This document shows positions 7,484-15,684 of a stretch of DNA of 64,000 nt, piece after piece. Under the pieces are notes generated by a model. The model worked only from the letters and a program-made list of their open reading frames with translations, did no database searches and had not been told where the DNA came from. The DNA is from Desulforamulus ferrireducens (GTDB lineage: Bacteria > Bacillota > Desulfotomaculia > Desulfotomaculales > Desulfotomaculaceae): NCBI RefSeq assembly GCF_002005145.1, contig NZ_CP019698.1, positions 2,542,001-2,606,000 on the forward strand, written 5' to 3'. The position numbers and the translations under genes are program-made. Each line of letters begins with the position of its first letter. The stretch's first letter is position 1.

Positions 7484-8218
7484 TTATTCCTCCTGGCCGT
7501 ATAACGCCTTGATTACTTCCTGCCAGCGGGTCTCCAAAGTAGCGTCCACCTGACCTTGGTCCGTCTCAAAACGACAGCCTCCTGGCTCTATACCATTATC
7601 TACCAATATGTTAAGCTCAACTTTACCTGGTAATCCTTGAAGTAATTGATTTTTTCCTTCCTCTACGATACCAAAATCAACCTGGTTGACGTAGACATTA
7701 ATAAAAGGACGGTTTTTAACCAGTTCGATACATTCCTTGGCAATTTCCATAATGGTACGGGGTTCAACTGCCAGTTGGGTCATCAGCACCCGTTCGGCAA
7801 TATCCACCGCCAAATCCACAATTTGGGGCTCCATCTGATCCAGGGTGCGTTTATAAACTTCCTGTGCCTGTCGCAGGACCTCCCTGGCCTGTTGGCGAAT
7901 GGTTTCTGCCTCGGCTTCCGCCGCATGAATACCTTCTTGCCAACCTGACTCTTTAGCCTGTTCCCTTAATTGTTGAGCCTCCATGCTTGCCTGTTCTTTT
8001 GCTTGTTGTAGTATCAGGCTAGCCTCTGACTTGGCCCTGGCTATCATTTCTTCCGCCTGCTGCTGGGCTAACTGGAGCAATTCCTCGGGGGAAATGGTTG
8101 GTTCCTCTTCCTCCACCTTTTCCACCTTCTCAGGCTCGAGGGCCAGTTCCCTTAAGGGTAACATCTGGTCAGCTTGATTTACAGGTGCACTCTTTATAAT
8201 CTTAAACAAGGATTGCAT
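7484..8218 (-). CDS. fliH: FliH, export ATPase regulator
   Basis: FliH binds FliI, holds it in check and brings it to the C-ring. Starting at ATG 8218, the product is about 244 residues: an acidic N-terminal part ('EKVEKVEEEEPTISPEEL'), a long Ala/Gln/Glu-rich helical region typical of FliH with GxxxG-like repeats ('EQAKESGWQEGIHAAEAEAE'), and a C-terminal domain related to V-ATPase subunit E ('VDLAVDIAERVLMTQLAVEP'). An upstream in-frame extension to 8275 exists but lies inside fliG; ATG 8218 gives a normal 17-nt overlap with fliG. Confidence 0.9.
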   Translation of the reverse strand: MQSLFKIIKSAPVNQADQMLPLRELALEPEKVEKVEEEEPTISPEELLQLAQQQAEEMIARAKSEASLILQQAKEQASMEAQQLREQAKESGWQEGIHAAEAEAETIRQQAREVLRQAQEVYKRTLDQMEPQIVDLAVDIAERVLMTQLAVEPRTIMEIAKECIELVKNRPFINVYVNQVDFGIVEEGKNQLLQGLPGKVELNILVDNGIEPGGCRFETDQGQVDATLETRWQEVIKALYGQEE

Positions 8219-9212
8219 CCTCCCCACCACGGGAAATGACAATCTCGCCGGCCTCTTCCAAACGTCTGATAACATTCACGATACGCTGCTGGGCCTCTTC
8301 CACATCCTTTAGTCTGACAGGACCCATGTATTCGATTTCTTCCTTCAGCATATCCGCTGCACGTTTGGACATATTTTTGTATATACGATTATTAACTTCC
8401 TGGTTGGCACCCTTCATAGCCAGAGCCAGATCCTTATTGTCCACCTCACGCAGTACCTTTTGGATGGAGATATCGTGAAGTTTCACCAAATCCTCAAAGA
8501 TAAACATCATCCTGCGGACTTCTTCACTAAGGTTAGGATCAGCCCGTTCCAGCTGTTCAAAGATGGCTTTTTCTGTGGCACGATCCACTTTATTGAGAAT
8601 GTTAACCAGACACTGTACTCCACCAACCACTGTTTCTTCATGCTGGGCAACAGAGGAAAGCTTTTTCTCCAGTACTTTCTCCACTTCCTTGGCCACATCC
8701 GGAGAAATGCGATCCAGGATAGCCACCCGGCGAGCCACTTCGCTTTGTATCTGGGGATCCAGTTCAGCTAAAATAACCGCGGCCTGATCCGGTTTTAGAT
8801 AAGACAAAACAAACGCAATGGTCTGTGGATGTTCTTCTCTGATAAAACTCAAAATGTGCTGGGGATCTGTCTTGCGCAAGGAACCAAAGGGAACCGACTG
8901 CATGGTAGCACTAATGCGTTCTAATATTTCTGAACCTTTCTCATACCCGTAGGTTTTCTCTAACAACTCTTTAGCGTAATCAACCCCGCCATTCAGCAAA
9001 TAATCCCTGGCTTGAATTAAATAGATAAACTCCTCAACAACCTGCTTTTGAATATCGTTAGGAACCTTATCAATTTCTGCAATGGCTGCGGTAAGACGTT
9101 CCACTTCTTCTTCAGTAAACTCTTGCCTTAATAATTTAGAGGCAATATCGGCTCCCAGGGATATCAATAATATGGCTGCTTTTTGTTCTCCGGTTAATTT
9201 ATCATAGTTCAT
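8202..9212 (-). CDS. fliG: FliG, flagellar motor switch protein
   Basis: FliG sits on the MS ring and transmits torque from the stator to the rotor. The 336-residue product shows all three parts: N-terminal 'LTGEQKAAILLISLGADIAS' (FliF-binding), the middle domain with the EHPQT motif in 'IREEHPQTIAFVLSYLKPDQ' (about 128-147), and the C-terminal domain with the charged torque helix region 'ISIQKVLREVDNKDLALAMK' and 'GPVRLKDVEEAQQRIVNVIR'. Length is normal. It lies 12 nt after fliF and overlaps fliH. Confidence 0.97.
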   Translation of the reverse strand: MNYDKLTGEQKAAILLISLGADIASKLLRQEFTEEEVERLTAAIAEIDKVPNDIQKQVVEEFIYLIQARDYLLNGGVDYAKELLEKTYGYEKGSEILERISATMQSVPFGSLRKTDPQHILSFIREEHPQTIAFVLSYLKPDQAAVILAELDPQIQSEVARRVAILDRISPDVAKEVEKVLEKKLSSVAQHEETVVGGVQCLVNILNKVDRATEKAIFEQLERADPNLSEEVRRMMFIFEDLVKLHDISIQKVLREVDNKDLALAMKGANQEVNNRIYKNMSKRAADMLKEEIEYMGPVRLKDVEEAQQRIVNVIRRLEEAGEIVISRGGEDAILV

Positions 9213-9224
9213 TTTCGATACCCC

Positions 9225-10775
9225 TTACTCCCTCAGCCAGACTTTCAATACAGCGGCAATATCGTTAGGTCGCTCTGTCGCTAAATCTTTAAGTTGTTTT
9301 TGTTTATCTCTAGGCGGAGGAATTTCCCAAGCCGGTTCTTCCTCCTCCTCTGTAGCGGCCAATTCTTCAACGGGCAAGCCTGCTGTTTCTTCTATAATGG
9401 CTTCGGCTGCCTTTTTCTTCCGACGACGGCGAATGAACCAAATAATTAGACCCAATAACAAAAGAATCCCTAGTGCTCCTGCAGCAATCATTACATATAA
9501 TTGCTCATTACTTGCCTTGGCATCTGCTAGCTCTTCATCTAAATCATATTGACTTCGGTCAAAGGTCATAGCCGATACATTTATTTGGTCTCCCCGCGCT
9601 TCATCGTAACCAATTGCTACGGCAACAATGCGTTCCACCTGGGCGCGATCCAGGTTTTTCACCGACTCATCCAGCACCACCGAAGTTGATAGCCTCAGCA
9701 CTCTGCCAGGAGCTTGTACCACCGTGTCAACCCTCTGGCCATGCTGGTAGTTCCTAATATCATCTGTTTTTTCGTAATTACTTGCTCCGGTATCAATTAA
9801 CCCGGGTATGCTCTGTCCGGGCATTTGCGTGGTACTGCCCGGCACACCACCACCGCCGGCGTCGTTACCGCTCTCCCTGGTGCTCCGTTCACTAACCACC
9901 GGCCCGGCCATTATCTCTGTGGTATTGGTTTGCTGTTGATTAAAATCCAGCTCGGCCGTAACCATGGCCACTGCCTTGTTGGGCCCCAACACCTTGGCCA
10001 ACATGGTTTGTACGCGGCTCTCCAATTCCTTTTCATAGGCTCGGCGAATCTGTTGCTGTTTTTCAACCACTGTTCCCGGGAAACCGGTACCCCCCAGACC
10101 CACAGGGTCTTTGAGGAACTCGTTTAAGACATTGCCTTCCGTGTCGATAATATGTACATTTTCTTGCTTTAAGCCTTCAACACTGCCAACCAGCAGGTCA
10201 TTGAGTCCCTTAACCTGTTCCGGCTTTAGCTGTGCCCGGGGTTTTAACTTAATCACCACCGAAGCCGAGGCCGTGCCCTCATCCTCAATAAAGACACTCT
10301 TTTTGGGAATCACTAAGTGGACCCTGGCTTGTTCCACACCTTCTACTCTGGTGATGGTTCGCCTAAGCTCTTCCTGGAGAGCCCTCTGGTAGGTAATTTG
10401 CTGTTCAAAGTCGGTTTCGCCAAACTTACTGGTATCAAATAGTTCCCAACCATGGCCTACACCGGTTAAAAGACCCTCACTGGCTAGCTTAACTCGGATA
10501 TCATCCACTTGTTCCTTGGGTACTAAAATGGTTGTTCCCTGATCAGTTAATTGATAAGGAATCTTCTCAGCTTCTAGCTGTGCAACAATATCTCCAGCCT
10601 CTTTAGGTTCCAAATCTCCCAACAGCATGGCATAGTTGGGACGTGAAAAACTTATCGCTGCATAGACTAACCCTGCCAGAAGCACTGCACTGACTAGGAT
10701 AAAAATTATTTTTCTCTTTTGGCTGGTCTCCTGCCACCGCTGTTTTAGTCTATCCAGCAGGTCTCTAACATTCAC
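9225..10775 (-). CDS. fliF: FliF, flagellar MS-ring protein
   Basis: FliF forms the membrane MS ring, the base of the flagellum. The 516-residue product has an N-terminal membrane helix (about 24-44), ring-building motifs with 'LLGDLEPKEAGDIVAQLEAE' and 'LVIPKKSVFIEDEGTASASV', a second membrane helix near residue 430-452 ('MIAAGALGILLLLGLIIWFI') and a cytoplasmic C-terminal tail ending 'ERPNDIAAVLKVWLRE', the FliG-binding helix. Length matches the family. It follows fliE by 18 nt and precedes fliG. Confidence 0.97.
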   Translation of the reverse strand: MNVRDLLDRLKQRWQETSQKRKIIFILVSAVLLAGLVYAAISFSRPNYAMLLGDLEPKEAGDIVAQLEAEKIPYQLTDQGTTILVPKEQVDDIRVKLASEGLLTGVGHGWELFDTSKFGETDFEQQITYQRALQEELRRTITRVEGVEQARVHLVIPKKSVFIEDEGTASASVVIKLKPRAQLKPEQVKGLNDLLVGSVEGLKQENVHIIDTEGNVLNEFLKDPVGLGGTGFPGTVVEKQQQIRRAYEKELESRVQTMLAKVLGPNKAVAMVTAELDFNQQQTNTTEIMAGPVVSERSTRESGNDAGGGGVPGSTTQMPGQSIPGLIDTGASNYEKTDDIRNYQHGQRVDTVVQAPGRVLRLSTSVVLDESVKNLDRAQVERIVAVAIGYDEARGDQINVSAMTFDRSQYDLDEELADAKASNEQLYVMIAAGALGILLLLGLIIWFIRRRRKKKAAEAIIEETAGLPVEELAATEEEEEPAWEIPPPRDKQKQLKDLATERPNDIAAVLKVWLRE

Positions 10776-10793
10776 GATACCACCTCAACGGCA

Positions 10794-11084
10794 TTATAGC
10801 TGCATCCGAGAAATTTCTTGATATGCTTCAACGATTTTGTTTCTTACTTCCACAGCCAACTGCATGGTCAGCTTGGCTTCTTGCATAGGAATGGTTACTT
10901 GGTGAATATCCTGAATATCTCCCACCAGAAAATCCTGCATAGCCTTATCTGCTTGTATTTGTGTCTGATTAAGATGATTGATGGCCTTGTTTAATACCTC
11001 TCCGAAACCCTTACCTTGCTCTGCCTTGGGGGCAGGGTTGCTCTCCGGCAGCTGCAGCGCCATGGGCACTGGCAATATATTCAT
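10794..11084 (-). CDS. fliE: FliE, flagellar hook-basal body protein
   Basis: FliE joins the MS ring to the rod. The 96-residue product has the family features: 'GFGEVLNKAINHLNQTQIQA' (about 26-45), 'AMQDFLVGDIQDIHQVTIPM' and a C-terminal 'AKLTMQLAVEVRNKIVEAYQ', which resembles rod-protein terminal helices. It sits between flgC (13 nt gap) and fliF in the usual flgB-flgC-fliE-fliF order. Confidence 0.94.
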   Translation of the reverse strand: MNILPVPMALQLPESNPAPKAEQGKGFGEVLNKAINHLNQTQIQADKAMQDFLVGDIQDIHQVTIPMQEAKLTMQLAVEVRNKIVEAYQEISRMQL

Positions 11085-11097
11085 TAACTATAACCTC

Positions 11098-11535
11098 CTA
11101 ACCACGGGATATTTCCAAGGCCTTGAGGGCCATGCTTTTGGCTGCATTTAAGGTGGTTACATTGGCCTCATAAGAGCGGCTGGCCGTAATCATATCCACC
11201 ATTTCATTAACAATGTTAATGTTGGGATAAGCAACATTGCCTTGTTCATCAGCCAAAGGATGATTGGGATCATTCACAATCCTTGGGGGTGCAGGATCTT
11301 CAACAATAGCTCTTACCTTAACCCCTATCCCTTTAGGCTGCAAGCCATTGGCAGCCATGCTTTGTCTGAGTTGTTCGGCAAAGAGCGGTACCCTGCGACG
11401 ATAGACAGGATCATTGGGATCATTTGGTCTACTGGCAGTATTCATGTTGGCCACGTTGTTGGCAATTAAATCCAATCTTAGCCGCTCAGAAGTCATGCCT
11501 GAGGCACTAATGCTAAAGGTATCAAACAAACCCAT
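11098..11535 (-). CDS. flgC: FlgC, flagellar proximal rod protein
   Basis: FlgC is one of the proximal rod subunits of the basal body. The 145-residue product has the N-terminal rod motif 'SGMTSERLRLDLIANNVANM' (about 12-31) and the C-terminal 'NINIVNEMVDMITASRSYEA', both standard for FlgC. Length is normal. It follows flgB by 6 nt and precedes fliE. Confidence 0.96.
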   Translation of the reverse strand: MGLFDTFSISASGMTSERLRLDLIANNVANMNTASRPNDPNDPVYRRRVPLFAEQLRQSMAANGLQPKGIGVKVRAIVEDPAPPRIVNDPNHPLADEQGNVAYPNINIVNEMVDMITASRSYEANVTTLNAAKSMALKALEISRG

Positions 11536-11541
11536 ACTTCA

Positions 11542-11940
11542 TTACCTCCTGCCACCAATAACAATACCTAAAATATTAAATTGATCTATTAAACCCTGGG
11601 CAATTACGTCATACTGGATGGTGGTTGCAGCTAGATTAACCATTTCCTCATCCACATCTACGTTGTTGCCATCATAACGCATGGTGGTATCCTTTACCTG
11701 CTTTACTTCGGGAATTAAAGGCCCACTTGCCGTACCTATATGTTTGGCATGGGTTCCCTTTAAAGTACCGCCTTCGTTTTTAATGACAGCTTTTAGTTGA
11801 TCCTCAAAACTTACATAGGATTTTTTAAAGCCAGGTGTATTTATATTGGCTACGTTATTGGCAATCACCCTTTGCCTTAGTGATGTGGCATCTAAGCCTT
11901 TTTGTAAAATGGTAAACATGGGGCTGTCAAAAATATTCAT
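11542..11940 (-). CDS. flgB: FlgB, flagellar proximal rod protein
   Basis: FlgB is the other proximal rod subunit and here the first gene of the basal-body operon. The 132-residue product has 'GLDATSLRQRVIANNVANIN' (about 15-34), 'TPGFKKSYVSFEDQL' and C-terminal 'VDEEMVNLAATTIQYDVIAQ', matching FlgB. The start ATG at 11940 has GGGGATG-type purines upstream. The 387-nt region in front of it, up to the aminotransferase gene, must hold the operon promoter. Confidence 0.95.
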   Translation of the reverse strand: MNIFDSPMFTILQKGLDATSLRQRVIANNVANINTPGFKKSYVSFEDQLKAVIKNEGGTLKGTHAKHIGTASGPLIPEVKQVKDTTMRYDGNNVDVDEEMVNLAATTIQYDVIAQGLIDQFNILGIVIGGRR

Positions 11941-12144
11941 ACCATCATCCCCTGCTAAAATATTTTTCTCTTTTCTCTAAAGTTCTTGCCCTAGGATACG
12001 ATAACTGTAATAAGGGTAATTTTACCATTCGACCTAGTAACAGGTAAAACTTCACCACCTTAAGAATTTCAACATATAAAAACAAAACCCTTCTATCGAG
12101 TTTATTTTGTCATTAAATTTTAATATTTTCATTTGATGTTCATT
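11941..12144 (-). promoter_or_regulatory. AT-rich leader/promoter region of the flgB-fliR operon
   Basis: This gene-free stretch lies between the terminator at 12145-12185 and flgB, and should carry the promoter of the long early flagellar operon. On the minus strand it is AT-rich. I see a perfect 7-bp inverted repeat, TTTTACC (around 12021) with GGTAAAA (around 12051), that could be an operator. No -35/-10 pair matches a consensus well enough to name: TTACCT-N17-TAAAAT is the best SigA-like candidate and is weak. Confidence 0.35.
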
Positions 12145-12185
12145 AAAAAACGCCTGTACCCCCTATTTGTACAGACGTTTTTTAA
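12145..12185 (-). terminator. Rho-independent terminator after the DegT-family gene
   Basis: AAAAAACGCCTGTAC (12145-12159) can pair with GTACAGACGTTTTTT (12169-12183), with one wobble or mismatch and a 9-nt loop. On the minus strand the stem is followed by a T-run, so it ends transcription of the aminotransferase-like gene. It is nearly symmetric and could also act on the plus strand. Confidence 0.8.
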
Positions 12186-12327
12186 TTATCGTTTGTTCGA
12201 CAATACGTATAGAAGCCAAAATATTTTAATAAATTAGTCGAAACTTGTATTTATTGTAAATTATTATTTTCCCTCTGTCTACCTACTTCCCATATGACTA
12301 TGGTCATTAATTTTCGGGACTTAAGTC
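12186..12327. other. Gene-free spacer downstream of the DegT-family gene
   Basis: No open frame with a ribosome site, no tRNA-like fold and no clear promoter is visible here. It forms the 3' untranslated region of the minus-strand aminotransferase-like gene, ahead of its terminator. Confidence 0.4.
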
Positions 12328-13416
12328 CTATATCCTGCCACTCACCCCTCCCAGTACTGCCGTGACAATTTTTAAAAATATGTTACACTCCCTCGCATCT
12401 TGAGGAAGAGGTAGATTGATTACCCTTTGATAAAACTCCTCCGCCTGGGGACAAAGTGGTCCTTCAATGGTACATACGTCCGGATGCCCCTGCCAGAGAT
12501 AAATGGGGTGCAGGTAAATTGGATAAAACTCAACCTCCGCCTGAACACCTTGTCGCAAAAGCTCTTCCACAATATCTTTGCGTCTTTCTTTTAACTGTCC
12601 CTTTAGTAAAATAGGAAAGGAATGCCAGGCCGGTTCGCAATGGCAGGAAATATGCAGCAGTTCTACTTCTTTAAGGGATGATAATTCCTCCCGGTATTGC
12701 GCTGCCATTAGCTTTCGCTGGGCCAACTTTTCTTCTGCCTGAGCCAACTGCCCCAGGCCCAACTCTGCCTGCATACTGGTAAGCCGATAATTAAAACCAA
12801 TCTCCTGGGCTTCAAAATGCCAGGGACCCTCATCCTTGACCAATTCCTCTTTAGTGTACATTATCCCCGTATCCCGGAATAACCTAAGCCAGTTATAATA
12901 CTCCTGGGAATCGGTTACCACCATGCCGCCTAATTCTGTATATAACCCTTGCGGATGGGAGAAATCAAATACCGTCAGCGGACTAATGGTGCCAAGCTTT
13001 TTTCCTTTGTATCTGCCACCCAGGGCCCGGGAAGCATCCTCGATGATGACAATCCCCTTATCTGCTGTTAACTGTGCCAGGTTATCTATGTCACAGGGCA
13101 GTCCGGCGTAATGGGTAGCAATAATGGCTTTGGTTTTGTCAGAGAGCCGCCAACGCACCGCCTCCGGATCCAGACAGCCGGTCCGAGGCTCAATATCTGT
13201 ATAAATTGGCACCCCATCCAAATAACGTATGGCATGGGCTACCTCCGGGTGAGCCAGAGGCGATAGAATCACTTCATCTTTATGGCTAACCCCTGCTGCA
13301 TATAAAGCGGCATGCAAAGCAGCGGTACCATTGGCAACGGCTACGGCATATTTAGCACCGATGTATTGGGCAAAGGCGGTTTCAAATTCTAGTACCTTTT
13401 GTTCCCTTGGGTTCAT
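12328..13416 (-). CDS. DegT/DnrJ/EryC1-family protein lacking the PLP lysine
   Basis: The family contains PLP-dependent sugar aminotransferases used in surface and flagellin glycan synthesis. The 362-residue product has the family fold motifs 'YAVAVANGTAALHAALYAAG', 'DEVILSPLAHPEVAHAI' and 'IVIIEDASRALGGRYKGKKL'. The segment that normally reads SFHxxK...TGEGG is here 'FDFSHPQGLYTELGGMV': the catalytic lysine position is Gln (codon CAA, 12949-12951). The usual His of 'EDAAHALG' is Arg. It is therefore either a non-aminating relative (as in the His-containing ColD dehydratases) or a non-catalytic protein. ATG 13416 follows AGGAG by 8 nt; the longer frame to 13470 lacks a ribosome site. It sits alone ahead of the flagellar operon. 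Confidence 0.82.
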   Translation of the reverse strand: MNPREQKVLEFETAFAQYIGAKYAVAVANGTAALHAALYAAGVSHKDEVILSPLAHPEVAHAIRYLDGVPIYTDIEPRTGCLDPEAVRWRLSDKTKAIIATHYAGLPCDIDNLAQLTADKGIVIIEDASRALGGRYKGKKLGTISPLTVFDFSHPQGLYTELGGMVVTDSQEYYNWLRLFRDTGIMYTKEELVKDEGPWHFEAQEIGFNYRLTSMQAELGLGQLAQAEEKLAQRKLMAAQYREELSSLKEVELLHISCHCEPAWHSFPILLKGQLKERRKDIVEELLRQGVQAEVEFYPIYLHPIYLWQGHPDVCTIEGPLCPQAEEFYQRVINLPLPQDARECNIFLKIVTAVLGGVSGRI

Positions 13417-13534
13417 TGTTCCGTCTCCTATCTGTGTAAGAATGTCGAATATTATTATATACCAAAACACGCTGGATGAACTTGGAATTAGTACTAACTG
13501 AGCATATAATATTCATAAGGGCAGGTGAATCTAA

Positions 13535-13927
13535 TTGTCCATTAACGAGCAGCAAGTAGAATTAATAACAGACTTTTTAGCAAAAAAAATCTCCCCCTAT
13601 CTTATCATCCTTTTTGGTTCGGCTGTGCGGGGTAATCTAAGAATCAATAGCGATATAGACATAGCTTTCTTGAGTAATCATAAACTAAATGATTATGAGG
13701 TTTTCATATTATCCCAGGAACTGGCTGATTTACTTCACAGGGAAGTAGACCTAATCGACTTGGCTAAAGCCTCCACTGTTTTTCAAGCCCAGATACTCAA
13801 CACCGGTAGAGTAATTCACTGTTCGGATTTTAGTAGAAAACTTCGTTTCCATGCCCTGGTCTTAAAAAAATACGCCATGTTAAATCAAGAAAGGGCCTGT
13901 GTTTTAAAAAGACTGGAAGGAAGATAA
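13535..13927 (+). CDS. mntA: MntA-type minimal nucleotidyltransferase (antitoxin)
   Basis: MntA proteins are minimal nucleotidyltransferases that AMPylate and silence the HEPN toxin HepT encoded next door. The 130-residue product has the catalytic signature 'FGSAVRGNLRINSDIDIAFL' (about 27-46), with the GSxxxG loop and the DxD pair at residues 40 and 42. The TTG start at 13535 follows AGGTGA by 6 nt. It is on the plus strand, opposite to the flagellar genes around it, and is followed 6 nt later by hepT. A stand-alone sugar/nucleotide transferase role is less likely given the partner. Confidence 0.86.
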   Translation: MSINEQQVELITDFLAKKISPYLIILFGSAVRGNLRINSDIDIAFLSNHKLNDYEVFILSQELADLLHREVDLIDLAKASTVFQAQILNTGRVIHCSDFSRKLRFHALVLKKYAMLNQERACVLKRLEGR

Positions 13928-13933
13928 ATTACT

Positions 13934-14347
13934 ATGCTAAATGATGTCATACTCAATAAGACCCAAATAATTAAACGCTGTCTAAAGAGAATCAATGAAG
14001 AATACCAGAATAATCCCCATAATCTTGAAAATTTTACTAAACAGGATTCTATTATTTTAAACCTACAAAGAGCCTGCGAGGCTTGTATAGACTTAGCCAT
14101 GCATATTGTGGCAGAAAACAACTTAGGCCTACCTCAAACAAGCAGGCAGGCCTTTGATATGTTATATGAGAATGGCTTTATCGAGAGGAATATGGCAGAA
14201 CGTTTAAAAGCTATGGTAGGTTTCCGTAATATATCTGTTCACGATTATCAAGCAATTAATCTAGGTGTTCTGCAAAACATCTTAGATAAACATCTAGAGG
14301 ATTTTAACCAATTCCTCAAAGATATTTCTAATAAGTGCAAAGGATAA
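13934..14347 (+). CDS. hepT: HepT-type HEPN RNase toxin
   Basis: HEPN toxins cut RNA through an RxxxxHxY motif. In this 137-residue, all-helical protein the motif is 'RNISVHDY' with Arg98, His103 and Tyr105. The N-terminal half 'IIKRCLKRINEEYQNNPHNL' and 'LQRACEACIDLAMHIVAEN' match the HepT/DUF86 family. It is the second gene of a two-gene plus-strand unit with mntA, ending just before a hairpin at 14351. The unit looks like a mobile stabilising module placed between flagellar blocks. Confidence 0.87.
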   Translation: MLNDVILNKTQIIKRCLKRINEEYQNNPHNLENFTKQDSIILNLQRACEACIDLAMHIVAENNLGLPQTSRQAFDMLYENGFIERNMAERLKAMVGFRNISVHDYQAINLGVLQNILDKHLEDFNQFLKDISNKCKG

Positions 14348-14350
14348 AAA

Positions 14351-14376
14351 AAGAACCAGTTAAACCTCTGGTTCTT
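14351..14376. terminator. Bidirectional terminator between hepT and flaG
   Basis: AAGAACCAG (14351-14359) and CTGGTTCTT (14368-14376) form a perfect 9-bp stem with an 8-nt loop. On the minus strand, after flaG, it is followed by a run of seven or more T, a strong terminator. On the plus strand, after hepT, the T-run is weak. Confidence 0.85.
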
Positions 14377-14385
14377 CGTTAGTTA

Positions 14386-14760
14386 CTAGGCAAATTTGTC
14401 CACCACAAGCCCAAGAATTTCTTTAAAATAAGCCACCATATCCAAAATCTTTTCCGGAGGGAGTTCTTTTACAATAGAATTGTCCTTGGGGTTAACAATC
14501 TTCACCATGTACTCGCCGCTCTTTTCATGCAACTGAAAACGCAGTTCTGTATGATAGGTTTCCATAGTTTTATTTAACTGGTTAACGGCCTGCTGCACCT
14601 GATCCTTGCTAAACTCGCCGGAAAGCTGATATTCTTCTCCCGTATTACTATCCTGTGGCATACCGTCATTTGCTTCTATCCCTTTAGCGGTTTCTGCTTT
14701 TTCCGATTTGCGAGGAAAGTTATCTGGTACCCTCACAACAGAACCAAGACTATCTATCAT
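14386..14760 (-). CDS. flaG: FlaG-family protein
   Basis: FlaG proteins affect filament length and are encoded near fliD. The 124-residue product has a variable polar N-terminal half and the conserved C-terminal FlaG domain: 'AVNQLNKTMETYHTELRFQL' (about 58-77), then 'VKIVNPKDNSIVKELPPEKI' and 'LDMVAYFKEILGLVVDKFA'. It is the last gene of the fliS-FliT-like-flaG unit and ends before a strong terminator. Confidence 0.92.
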   Translation of the reverse strand: MIDSLGSVVRVPDNFPRKSEKAETAKGIEANDGMPQDSNTGEEYQLSGEFSKDQVQQAVNQLNKTMETYHTELRFQLHEKSGEYMVKIVNPKDNSIVKELPPEKILDMVAYFKEILGLVVDKFA

Positions 14761-14775
14761 TTTTTCACCTCCCTG

Positions 14776-15183
14776 CTATTTTTTACGATCAATAAAATAC
14801 CCCGAGTTTTGCCGTTGCTGTGGGTAATAGGCTTGCTTCAGGTTTTTATTGCCTCTGAGTGTTTTTATCTTTTGTTTAAGGGAAACCATTTCCTGTCCCA
14901 GTCTGGCTTTAATCTCCCGGTCTAGTTCAATGGTCTCTTTGAGAATATCCTTTATTTCATTTAAAAAAGTGTTGTTAGCAGTGGCATCTATCTTCAACCC
15001 TTGCAATTCAATATCTACATCATTAACCTTATTCATAAGGCTTTGACGTTTGTCTAAGAGTTCCTCCAATTGGTCATAATCTTCCTGCTCAACAACATAT
15101 TTAATATCCTGGGTTAAGTCATGTATTTGCTGCAGCGTTTCTTTTTTTTGCTCAAATAAATCTGTTACCCTCACACTAAACAC
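14776..15183 (-). CDS. FliT-like coiled-coil flagellar chaperone candidate
   Basis: The product (up to 135 residues) is almost wholly alpha-helical and highly charged: 'FEQKKETLQQIHDLTQDIKY', 'LEELLDKRQSLMNKVNDVDI' and 'LKETIELDREIKARLGQEMV', with a basic, Tyr/Gln-rich tail. This is the size and character of FliT/FlgN-type export chaperones, and the position directly after fliS near fliD is where fliT sits in Bacillus. Sequence identity to FliT is weak, so the role is inferred from place and fold. The start may be GTG 15183 (8-nt overlap with fliS) or GTG 15174. Confidence 0.65.
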   Translation of the reverse strand: MFSVRVTDLFEQKKETLQQIHDLTQDIKYVVEQEDYDQLEELLDKRQSLMNKVNDVDIELQGLKIDATANNTFLNEIKDILKETIELDREIKARLGQEMVSLKQKIKTLRGNKNLKQAYYPQQRQNSGYFIDRKK

Positions 15184-15556
15184 CCTGTCTGGATAGTTTT
15201 ACGGCCTGCACCCAGGTATCACGAATCTCCTCGGCATAACCGGTAATTTCCCGGAGAATCTCTATATCTTTTTTTACATTAGCCTCTATTAAGCGGCGGT
15301 TCATGTACTCGTACATCATTTCTAAATTTTTACCAACTTCCAGTTCGATATTCAGAGTGTTCCTGAGATGAGATATAATATCCTGGGCATGACAAATGGA
15401 ACCATTGGCTGCAGGATAATCCTTTTTGGTCACTTGCTCCTGGGCTAATTTTAAATCTTTTACCAAACGATTATATAACATCGTAGTCAGTTCTTCGGGA
15501 CCAGCACTCAAAATGGCGTTTTGTTGGTAATTCTTATATGGGTCTTTAGCAAGCAT
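15176..15556 (-). CDS. fliS: FliS, flagellin export chaperone
   Basis: FliS binds the C-terminus of flagellin, keeps it unfolded and delivers it to FlhA; in Bacillus it also frees FliW. The 126-residue product has the family N-terminus 'YKNYQQNAILSAGPEELTTM' (about 7-26), 'LYNRLVKDLKLAQEQV' and the helical 'NISNLR-like' segment 'IISHLRNTLNIELEVGKNLE'. ATG at 15556 follows AATGGGGGAAAT. A SigD-like promoter lies about 40 nt upstream. Confidence 0.95.
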   Translation of the reverse strand: MLAKDPYKNYQQNAILSAGPEELTTMLYNRLVKDLKLAQEQVTKKDYPAANGSICHAQDIISHLRNTLNIELEVGKNLEMMYEYMNRRLIEANVKKDIEILREITGYAEEIRDTWVQAVKLSRQGV

Positions 15557-15596
15557 AGTATTTCCCCCATTCTCTATAAAACAAATCTTATTAATA

Positions 15597-15623
15597 AATT
15601 CGGATAATCTATGGGATTCTTAA
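15597..15623 (-). promoter_or_regulatory. SigD-like promoter candidate for fliS
   Basis: On the minus strand TTAA, 15 nt, TCCGAATT can be read, against a SigD/FliA pattern of TAAA-N15-GCCGATAA. The spacing is ideal, the -35 has one mismatch, and the -10 keeps CCGA. It stands about 40 nt upstream of fliS. Moderate support. Confidence 0.4.
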
Positions 15624-15684
15624 GAACTTTTGTGGTACATTAAAAACAAAAATATTGTCGTTTAATTAAGGAGGAACTCCCCAA

